This document shows positions 1 to 5,232 of a DNA stretch of 6,502 bases, in pieces (within the stretch, counting starts at the first letter, position 1; every line of letters begins with the position of its first letter). The position numbers and the translations under genes are program-made. The stretch spans positions 1-6,502 of the forward strand of contig CAIVDX010000194.1 of NCBI GenBank assembly GCA_903904805.1. Direction: 5' to 3'. The notes under the pieces were generated by a model. The model saw only the letters and a program-made list of their open reading frames with translations, did not search any database and was not told the origin of the DNA. The stretch comes from an uncultured Rhodospirillales bacterium. GTDB lineage: Bacteria > Pseudomonadota > Alphaproteobacteria > Acetobacterales > Acetobacteraceae.

Positions 1-444
1 ATGCGCGATCTGAAGACCGGCAACAAGACCAACGAGCGCTGGCGGACGGCCGATACCGTCGAGCGTCTGCAGACCGACGAGAAGGAGTATACTTACTCCT
101 ACACCGACGGCGACAATCTGGTGCTGATGGACGGCGAGACCTTCGATCAGGTGATGATCGTGGCGGACCTGCTGGGTGATCAGCTGCCGTTCCTGCAGGA
201 CAATATGAAGCTGGTGGTCGATCTGGTCGAAGGCGACCCGGTGGGCGTGCATCTGCCGGCCACGGTGATCCTGGAGATCGTCGAGGCGGACCCGGTGACC
301 AAGGGGCAGACCGCGACCAGCTCCTACAAGCCGGCGATCCTGTCGAATGGCGTGAAGACGATGGTGCCGCCCTTCATCGAGGCGGGCGAGCGCATCGTGG
401 TGAAGACCGAGGATGCGTCCTACGTCGAACGCGCCAAGGGCTAA
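1..444 (+). CDS. efp: Elongation factor P, 5'-truncated by the window edge
   Basis: EF-P binds ribosomes stalled at consecutive prolines and stimulates peptide-bond formation; it acts in the cytoplasm. The 147 visible residues align with the E. coli protein (188 aa) from about its residue 42 to the end, covering the tail of the N-terminal KOW-like domain and both OB-fold domains. Recognisable parts are TGNKTNERWRTADTVE near the start, the DGETFDQ segment (44-50), and the C-terminal EF-P signature KPAILSNG...VPPFIEAG (110-129), which has Thr where the usual pattern has Leu/Ile/Val. The ATG at position 1 is an internal Met, not the start: about 40 residues, including the loop carrying the Lys/Arg that is modified in some bacteria, lie upstream, so the modification type cannot be judged. 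The stop TAA is at 442-444. The next gene follows after 33 bp on the same strand, which suggests cotranscription. Confidence 0.96.
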   Translation: MRDLKTGNKTNERWRTADTVERLQTDEKEYTYSYTDGDNLVLMDGETFDQVMIVADLLGDQLPFLQDNMKLVVDLVEGDPVGVHLPATVILEIVEADPVTKGQTATSSYKPAILSNGVKTMVPPFIEAGERIVVKTEDASYVERAKG

Positions 445-477
445 GGCGGTTACCAGCTCCAGCAAGGGATTTGCGCG

Positions 478-1314
478 ATGACGGCTCGGCAGTCCCCGCA
501 TGTGTCGGTGATGGCGATGGCGGCGCAGAAGGCCGCCAAGCGCCTGCTGCGCGACTTCGCCGAGGTGGAGCAGTTGCAGGTGAGCGTGAAGGGTCCTGGC
601 GATTTCGTCAGCCAGGCCGATCTGCGCGCCGAGCAGACGCTGCGTGAGGAGCTGAGCCGCGCGCGGCCTGGCTATGCCTTCCTGATGGAGGAGAGCGGGG
701 CGTCGGGCGGCGACAACTGGTCGTGGCGCTGGATCGTCGATCCGCTGGATGGCACCACCAATTTCCTGCACGGCATTCCGCACTGGGCGATTTCGATCGC
801 GCTGGAGAAGCGGCTGGACAATGGCGGCTCGGAGCTGATGGCCGGGATGATCTACAACCCGGTGAATGACGAGATGTTCTGGGCCGACAAGGGGGCCGGG
901 GCGTTCGTCAATGGTCAGCGTTTGCGGGTGTCGGCGCGGCGGGAGATGAAGGATGCGGTGTTCGCCACCGGCATTCCGTTCGCCGCGGTGGCACCGCAGC
1001 GGCGGCTGGCGTTCGCGCGCACGCTGGGCACGCTGATGCCGCAGGTGGCGGGCATCCGGCGATTTGGCTCGGCGGCGCTCGATCTCGCCTGGGTGGCGGC
1101 CGGACGGTATGACGGGTTCTGGGAGCTCGGGCTGAAAGCCTGGGACTATGCGGCCGGGGCGATCATCGTGCGTGAGGCCGGCGGCTATGTGACCAACCCC
1201 GATGGCGAACTGGGCCTCGAGGGCGATCTGGTGGCGGGCAACACGCATCTGCATCCGCGGTTGCTGGAGATTGTTGCTGATGGCATCGCCGCGGCTGGGC
1301 GCTCCAGCGGCTGA
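478..1314 (+). CDS. suhB: Inositol monophosphatase family protein (SuhB-like)
   Basis: A Mg2+-dependent, Li+-sensitive type phosphatase of the inositol monophosphatase family, expected to hydrolyse inositol-1-phosphate or related sugar phosphates in the cytoplasm. The 278 aa are close to the family's usual 260-270. The metal site is complete: EES (71-73), DPLDGTTN (88-95, with Asp88 and Asp91) and the C-terminal WDYAAG (222-227, with Asp223) followed by REAGG. The start at 478 is supported by an AAGGGA Shine-Dalgarno-like stretch at 464-469, 8 nt upstream. The 33-bp gap to efp suggests one transcript. In enterobacteria SuhB also binds the rRNA antitermination complex; whether this protein does cannot be told from sequence. 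The exact substrate is also open, since CysQ, histidinol-phosphatase and SuhB members share the motifs; the DPLDGTTNF/WDYAAG forms and the length favour SuhB. The stop TGA lies in the loop of a small GC hairpin (1307-1319). Confidence 0.93.
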   Translation: MTARQSPHVSVMAMAAQKAAKRLLRDFAEVEQLQVSVKGPGDFVSQADLRAEQTLREELSRARPGYAFLMEESGASGGDNWSWRWIVDPLDGTTNFLHGIPHWAISIALEKRLDNGGSELMAGMIYNPVNDEMFWADKGAGAFVNGQRLRVSARREMKDAVFATGIPFAAVAPQRRLAFARTLGTLMPQVAGIRRFGSAALDLAWVAAGRYDGFWELGLKAWDYAAGAIIVREAGGYVTNPDGELGLEGDLVAGNTHLHPRLLEIVADGIAAAGRSSG

Positions 1315-1319
1315 GCCGC
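1307..1319. repeat. GC-rich inverted repeat spanning the suhB stop codon
   Basis: GCGGCT (1307-1312) and AGCCGC (1314-1319) are perfect complements around one base. As RNA this would be a 5-bp GC stem with the TGA stop codon as its loop. There is no T-tract after it, so it is not a convincing intrinsic terminator; it may be chance in GC-rich DNA. Confidence 0.35.
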
Positions 1320-1344
1320 CGGCGCGCGAGATCGCAGCTGAGGC

Positions 1345-1359
1345 GTCACGCTGCGTGAC
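1345..1359. promoter_or_regulatory. 15-bp perfect dyad, candidate operator
   Basis: The arms GTCACGC (1345-1351) and GCGTGAC (1353-1359) are perfect inverted repeats around a single T. The one-base centre rules out an RNA hairpin with full arms, which points to a site for a dimeric DNA-binding protein. It ends 10 bp before the -35-like box at 1370, a typical place for an activator or repressor. The half site GTGAC resembles the core of Crp/Fnr-family sites, but spacing differs from the classical Crp layout, so no regulator is named. Confidence 0.45.
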
Positions 1360-1369
1360 AAAGCGTGCG

Positions 1370-1398
1370 TTGAGGCAATCGAACGCCTCGGCTAGTCT
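1370..1398 (+). promoter_or_regulatory. Candidate sigma-70-type promoter, possibly leaderless
   Basis: TTGAGG (1370-1375, 4 of 6 matches to TTGACA) and TAGTCT (1393-1398, 3 of 6 matches to TATAAT) are 17 bp apart. Transcription would begin at about 1404-1406, only a few bases before the ATG at 1409. No Shine-Dalgarno sequence precedes that ATG, which agrees with a leaderless or nearly leaderless message. The 94-bp gap is otherwise unexplained. Readthrough from suhB remains possible. Confidence 0.42.
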
Positions 1399-1408
1399 GC
1401 TTGCACCC

Positions 1409-2143
1409 ATGCGCCCTTCCCTTCTCCAGTTGAGTATCCTTGCCGGCCTGCTGGCGCCGGTGACCGCGTTCGCGCAGGTGAGCGTGAATCAGGGGGCGCT
1501 GGACCAGCTTGCGCCTGCCGCACCGGTGCGTCGGCCGGCGGTGCCAGCGCCGGCGGCCAAGCCGGTGGTGCCGGCCCCTGCGCCTGTCGCGGCCCCCACC
1601 GCTGCCCCGGCGAAGCCCGCACCGACCACGCCGATCCCGATCACCATGCCAGCCGAGCCGCCTCTGGTGCCCTATGCGCCGCCCAGCCCGCCGCTGCTGC
1701 CGCCGCCGGTGTTCGCGGTGCCAACACGGCCGGAACCGCCGCCGCCGCCGCCTGTGGTGGTGGAAAAGGCGATGGGCGAGGCGCACCCGATCGATCGCGG
1801 CATGCGCATCACCTTCGGCCCCGGCAGCGCTGACCTGAATGCCGCCACCGAGGGGGCGCTTGAGGCGGTGGCCGAAGCCGCGCGCCGTGCCCCGACGCAG
1901 CCGGTGAATGTGACCGCGCATGCGGACGGCACGCCGGAGGATCCCTCCACGCCACGCCGGCTGGCATTGGCGCGGGGCCTGGCGGCGCGCGCGGTGCTGG
2001 TGAATCACGGCATCGTCTCGACGCGCATCTATGTGCGCGCGGCCGGTCCGGAGGCCACCGAGGGCGGACCCGCGGACAGGGTTGACGTGGTGATCGGGCC
2101 GACCAACGCTGAGGGCTCGCCGTCCTCCGCGGAGAGCAAATGA
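1409..2143 (+). CDS. Secreted Pro/Ala-rich protein with C-terminal OmpA-like domain
   Basis: A 244-aa predicted envelope protein. Residues 1-22 form a short signal peptide (one Arg, a hydrophobic core, cleavage likely after AFA before Gln23). Residues 32-118 are a low-complexity Pro/Ala/Val linker with PPP at 98-100 and six prolines at 110-115. Residues about 130-230 form an OmpA-like domain: HAD (171-173), LALAR (185-189) and DRVDV (223-227) correspond to GHTD, LSLAR and NRRVE of OmpA. Asp173 and Arg189 match the pair that contacts diaminopimelate in Acinetobacter OmpA, so peptidoglycan binding is plausible, although the usual Asn before the LSLAR block is replaced. The ATG at 1409 was chosen because it sets the signal peptide; an in-frame ATG at 1202 would overlap suhB and bury it. 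No ribosome binding site is seen. The stop overlaps the next start as ATGA, indicating coupling to the channel gene. There is no lipobox and no beta-barrel. Confidence 0.85.
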   Translation: MRPSLLQLSILAGLLAPVTAFAQVSVNQGALDQLAPAAPVRRPAVPAPAAKPVVPAPAPVAAPTAAPAKPAPTTPIPITMPAEPPLVPYAPPSPPLLPPPVFAVPTRPEPPPPPPVVVEKAMGEAHPIDRGMRITFGPGSADLNAATEGALEAVAEAARRAPTQPVNVTAHADGTPEDPSTPRRLALARGLAARAVLVNHGIVSTRIYVRAAGPEATEGGPADRVDVVIGPTNAEGSPSSAESK

Positions 2144-3279
2144 CCCAGCCAGGCCGCTACCTGATCCGGATGCTGCTGTTCCTGGCAGTGGTGATCGCCG
2201 TGGGGGCTCTGCTGTCGCCGGTGCTGATCGGGGCGTTCGCCAACAATCCCCCGCTGAACGCGCTGATCCTGCTGGTGGCGGTGCTGGGGGTGGGGTGGAA
2301 TTTGCGCCAGGTGACCAGCCTGCGGCGCGAGGTGGGCTGGCTGGAGGGGTTCCAGCAGGGCCGCGCGCGCAGCGGGCCGCTGCCCACACCGCGTCTGCTC
2401 GCACCGATGGCGAGCATGCTGGCCGCGCGCACCGGGCGCGGGCGCGATGGCAGCGAGCGGTTCACCTTGTCGGCCACCACATCGCGCTCATTGCTCGACA
2501 GTCTGGCGAGCCGGCTGGATGAGAGCCGCGAGCTGTCGCGCTACATGACCGGGTTGCTGATTTTTCTTGGCCTGCTCGGCACCTTTTGGGGGCTGCTGCT
2601 GACGGTGTCGTCGATCGCTGATGTGATCAGCGGGATGTCGGTTGGCGCCGGCGATATCAACCTGCTGTTCGAACAGCTCAAGGGCGGGCTGGCGCGGCCG
2701 TTGAAGGGGATGGGGACCGCGTTCTCGTCATCGATGTTTGGCCTGTCTGGTGCGCTGGTCCTGGGATTTCTGGATCTGACCGCTGGGCAGGCGCAGAACC
2801 GTTTCTTCAACGAGCTGGAGGAATGGCTCGCCGGGCTGACGCGGCTGGGGTCGGGGGCGCTGGCGGACGGTGACGCGTCGATGCCGGCCTATGTGCAGGC
2901 GTTGCTGGAGCAGACTGCCGAGAACATGGAAAATCTGCAGAGCGTGTTGGGGCGCGGCGAGGAGCGCAGCGCGCAGGCGAATGCCGCAATGCTCGGCCTG
3001 ACGGACAAACTCTCGATGCTGGCAGAGACGATGCGGGCGAACCAGCAGCTGATGCTGCGCATCGCCGAGACGCAGAACCAGCTGGCCCCTGCCCTCTCGC
3101 GCATCGCGGCGCTCAGCGAGGGCGATGGCACCGCACATCTGCGCAACATCGAGATGCTGCTCGGGCGGCTGTTGCATGAAAGCGAGCAGGGTCGCGCGCA
3201 GAGCACCTCGGAGCTGCGCAACGAAATCCGCGTGCTGACCCGCACGCTGGCGGCCTTGTCCGAAACACCGCAAGCCTGA
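2140..3279 (+). CDS. MotA/TolQ/ExbB-type proton channel subunit with long C-terminal tail
   Basis: A 379-aa inner-membrane protein predicted to form the stator-like channel subunit of a proton-driven motor. Four hydrophobic helices are visible: about 7-32, 38-55, 135-161 and 189-212. The Arg-rich segment 56-134 between helices 2 and 3 fits a cytoplasmic loop. The family core is GLLGTFWGL (144-152) in helix 3 and GTAFSSSMFGLSGALVLGFL (192-211) in helix 4; the small and hydroxylated residues there resemble those lining the ExbB/TolQ pore. After helix 4 comes a tail of about 165 residues (213-379), mostly predicted helical, much longer than in ExbB or TolQ. The start is fixed by the ATGA overlap with the preceding gene; GGAGAG at 2131-2136 lies a close 3-4 nt upstream. 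The MotB-like partner follows 16 bp after the stop. Flagellar MotA, TolQ or ExbB is unlikely given the tail and absence of their partner genes. Its exact role is not known. Confidence 0.88.
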   Translation: MTQPGRYLIRMLLFLAVVIAVGALLSPVLIGAFANNPPLNALILLVAVLGVGWNLRQVTSLRREVGWLEGFQQGRARSGPLPTPRLLAPMASMLAARTGRGRDGSERFTLSATTSRSLLDSLASRLDESRELSRYMTGLLIFLGLLGTFWGLLLTVSSIADVISGMSVGAGDINLLFEQLKGGLARPLKGMGTAFSSSMFGLSGALVLGFLDLTAGQAQNRFFNELEEWLAGLTRLGSGALADGDASMPAYVQALLEQTAENMENLQSVLGRGEERSAQANAAMLGLTDKLSMLAETMRANQQLMLRIAETQNQLAPALSRIAALSEGDGTAHLRNIEMLLGRLLHESEQGRAQSTSELRNEIRVLTRTLAALSETPQA

Positions 3280-3281
3280 CC

Positions 3282-3296
3282 ATGGGTGTTCACTGA
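3282..3296 (+). other. Four-codon ORF bridging the channel and MotB-like genes
   Basis: ATG GGT GTT CAC TGA starts 2 bp after the channel gene's stop and ends in TGATG, where its stop shares the A with the start codon of the MotB-like gene. It has no ribosome binding site of its own. It could hand ribosomes on by termination-reinitiation, or be chance in a short gap. Confidence 0.25.
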
Positions 3297-4660
3297 TGGC
3301 GCTGCGCGGTGGACGGCGCCGGGGCGGCGATGGGCTGGATGCCTGGCCGGGCTATGTCGATGCGCTGTCGACGCTGCTCATGGTCATCATTTTCGTCCTG
3401 CTGGTGTTCGTGCTGGCACAGGCATTCCTGTCGGTGGCGCTGACCGGGCGCGACAAGGCGCTGGACAGGTTGACCCATCAGATTGCCGATCTGTCGGACA
3501 TGTTGTCGCTGGAGCGCGGGCGGAGCGCGGAACTGCAGGCATCATTGTCGCAGCTGACACGCGATCTGGCGGCGAGCACGGCCGCGCGTGAGTCGCTGAG
3601 CGCGCAAATGTCGGCATTGCAGGCGCAGGCTGCCGCGAATGCGACGGAGCGCTCAGCCCTCGTCGGCATGCGGGACCAGCTGGCGGGCCAACTGTCGGAC
3701 GCGAAGGCACAGCTGGAGGCCGCCACGCGGGGGCAGGCGGCGTTGCAGGCGCGCGTCGCGCAGATGACCACCGGCAGCACCGACGCGGCATCGCTCGCGG
3801 CGCAGCTTGCAGATGTGAAGCGCGAGCTGGACCGAACCGTGCAGGCCGATCGTGCGACCATCGAGGCGCGGCTTGCCGACCTTGCCAGGCTTGCCGATCA
3901 GGTCAAGCAACTCACGGCGTTGCGTGACGAGCTGGAGGCGCAGGCGAGGGAGGCCGCGGCGCGCGCGATCACCGAGCAGCAGGCGCGCGCGGCGATGGTC
4001 GCACAGCTGAACCAGGAGCAGAGTTTCTCCGACAGCGCGCGCGCGCAGATCGCGTTGCTGAATCGGCAGATCGAGGAGATGCGCGCGCAGATCGGCCAAC
4101 TCGCGGCGGCCCTTGATGCATCAGACAAGGCGGCGGCGGCGAAAGATCTGCAGATCGCCAATCTGGGATCACGGCTGAACGCGGCACTGGCGAGCAAGGT
4201 GGAGGAGTTGCAGCGCTATCGCAGCGATTTCTTCGGCAGGCTGCGCGAGGTGCTGGCCGGGCGCCCGGGCATCCAGGTCGTGGGCGACCGCTTCGTGTTC
4301 CAGAGCGAGGTGCTGTTCGGCGTGGGCAGCGCCGATCTCACGCCCGCGGGGGCGGATCAGATGCGGCAACTGGCGAGCACGCTGAAGCAGATCGAGACGC
4401 AAATTCCTGCTGGCCTGAACTGGATCCTTCGGGTGGATGGCCATGCCGACCGGCAGCCGGTGCGCGGCTCGTGGCCGTCGAACTGGGAACTCTCGGCGGC
4501 GCGCGCGATCACGGTTGTGAAGCTGCTGGTGGCGGAGGGGATTCCGGCCTCTCACCTTGCCGCCACCGGGTTTGGGGATCATCAGCCGTTGGATGGGGCG
4601 GACAATGCGGACGCTTATGCGCGAAATCGGCGGATTGAGTTGAGGCTGACCGATCGTTAG
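3296..4660 (+). CDS. MotB-like stator subunit with very long linker and OmpA peptidoglycan-binding domain
   Basis: A 454-aa partner of the preceding channel protein. A basic N-terminus (RGGRRRG) keeps it inside; one membrane helix spans about 22-45. Asp22 in GYVDALSTLLMV sits where MotB has its proton-accepting Asp32 (YADFMTA), so proton coupling is plausible. Residues about 48-310 are an Ala/Gln/Leu/Arg-rich coiled coil. The OmpA-like domain fills about 325-452: VFQSEVLFGVGSADL, DGHAD (381-385), NWELSAARA (396-404) and NRRIELRL (444-451). Asp385 and Arg403 correspond to the peptidoglycan-contact pair of OmpA. The start ATG at 3296 has only a weak GGGTG at 3284-3288; no other in-frame start lies nearby. 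It overlaps by one base the stop of a four-codon ORF (3282-3296). Annotation pipelines often call such proteins flagellar MotB or 'peptidoglycan-binding protein'; the linker length argues against flagellar MotB. The stop is TAG, 38 bp before the convergent TPR gene's stop. Confidence 0.88.
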   Translation: MALRGGRRRGGDGLDAWPGYVDALSTLLMVIIFVLLVFVLAQAFLSVALTGRDKALDRLTHQIADLSDMLSLERGRSAELQASLSQLTRDLAASTAARESLSAQMSALQAQAAANATERSALVGMRDQLAGQLSDAKAQLEAATRGQAALQARVAQMTTGSTDAASLAAQLADVKRELDRTVQADRATIEARLADLARLADQVKQLTALRDELEAQAREAAARAITEQQARAAMVAQLNQEQSFSDSARAQIALLNRQIEEMRAQIGQLAAALDASDKAAAAKDLQIANLGSRLNAALASKVEELQRYRSDFFGRLREVLAGRPGIQVVGDRFVFQSEVLFGVGSADLTPAGADQMRQLASTLKQIETQIPAGLNWILRVDGHADRQPVRGSWPSNWELSAARAITVVKLLVAEGIPASHLAATGFGDHQPLDGADNADAYARNRRIELRLTDR

Positions 4661-4661
4661 G

Positions 4662-4700
4662 AAGAAAGAATGTTCTTTTTGGAAAAAGAAGCGCTTTCTT
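4662..4700. terminator. AT-rich nested inverted repeat between convergent genes, probable bidirectional terminator
   Basis: Four related arms lie in order: AAGAAAG (4662-4668), TTCTTTTT (4673-4680), AAAAAGAA (4683-4690) and CTTTCTT (4694-4700). The inner pair is a perfect 8-bp match around GG, and the outer pair a perfect 7-bp match, giving a long hairpin with one small internal loop. The first arm can also pair with the second (AAAGAA TG TTCTTT), and the third with the fourth, so both strands offer hairpins near runs of T. It starts 1 bp after the MotB-like stop (4658-4660) and overlaps the TPR gene's stop (4699-4701). Such a T/A-rich stretch stands out in this GC-rich window. Confidence 0.6.
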
Positions 4701-5232
4701 ACGTATTGTCTCCCAGCGCCCGTCGCTGCAGATCGCTGAGCCGATCTTTGCCACCCGGCGTATGTGGATCAATCTCCATCAGCTTCTGCCAGGCAGCATA
4801 GGCGCCTTTCCAATCACCGCGCGATTCCGCGATGCGGCTGAGGGCGTCAAGCGAATCAAAATGTCTGGGGTCGAGGCGCAGGCTCGCGGCGAGGTCTTCC
4901 AATGCGCCCTGATAGTCGCCATCGCTGAAGCGGGCCTGGCCGCGTTGCGAATAGGCCTCGGCGAAATCCGGCTGCAGATCGAGCACGGCGGTGAAATCAT
5001 CGATCGCATCACGCAGGGATTTGGCCTCCGTCTCGCGCTCACCGCGGCTGAACAGCAGGGCGGTCGCGGGGCTGGCCTGGTTGAGCCAGAACACGCGAAT
5101 GCGCTCTTCGACATGATCTGCACTGTCCTCGTCGGGCGCGGTGCGCAGCGCGTCGTAGAGCTGCTCCAAGGTGGGCGGCGCCAGTGTCTGGGCGCAGAGC
5201 AGGAGCAGGGGCAACAGAAGCGCACGCTTCAT
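4699..5232 (-). CDS. Exported TPR-repeat protein downstream of glcF
   Basis: A 177-aa protein with an N-terminal signal peptide (MKR followed by an unbroken leucine-rich core, cleavage likely near residue 18 after TLA). Cys13 in the core is preceded by Leu and does not fit a normal lipobox, so a lipoprotein is less likely. Three TPR units are visible: about 56-89 (ending LDLQPDF), 91-124 (AEAYSQRGQARF...LRLDPRH) and 125-158 (ending MEIDPHT); the middle one fits the consensus best. TPRs bind other proteins, here presumably in the periplasm. The start at 5232 is supported by an AAGG ribosome site at 5240-5243, 7 nt upstream, and it overlaps the glcF stop as ATGA, so translation is probably coupled. 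No enzymatic motif is present and the partner is unknown; a link to glycolate metabolism is only suggested by position. Confidence 0.85.
   Translation of the reverse strand: MKRALLLPLLLLCAQTLAPPTLEQLYDALRTAPDEDSADHVEERIRVFWLNQASPATALLFSRGERETEAKSLRDAIDDFTAVLDLQPDFAEAYSQRGQARFSDGDYQGALEDLAASLRLDPRHFDSLDALSRIAESRGDWKGAYAAWQKLMEIDPHTPGGKDRLSDLQRRALGDNT

Noticed and set aside
1202..1408. Longer N-terminus for the OmpA-like protein starting at 1202
   Set aside because: It would overlap suhB by 113 bp, place 69 unrelated residues before a good signal peptide and lacks support; the start at 1409 is preferred.
1346..2404. 352-codon open frame on the - strand opposite the OmpA-like and channel genes
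   Set aside because: Its translation is Arg/Gly/His-rich low complexity with no domain, and the opposite strand has a clear signal peptide and OmpA domain. It is a by-product of GC-rich codon use.
4037..4100. GC-alternating stretch and repeated CAGATCG words in the MotB-like gene
   Set aside because: They follow from Ala/Arg/Gln-rich coiled-coil codons (ARAQIALLNRQIEEMRAQIG) and show no independent repeat unit.
2140..4660. Zorya anti-phage system (ZorAB)
   Set aside because: The channel plus OmpA-type partner resembles ZorAB, but no ZorC, ZorD or ZorE follows; the next genes are a convergent TPR gene and glcF. The long coil is in the MotB-like subunit, whereas ZorA holds the long tail in Zorya. 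The setting is housekeeping, not a defence island.
2140..4660. Flagellar motor MotA/MotB
   Set aside because: The channel tail and the roughly 260-residue linker do not fit flagellar stators, and no flagellar gene is nearby.
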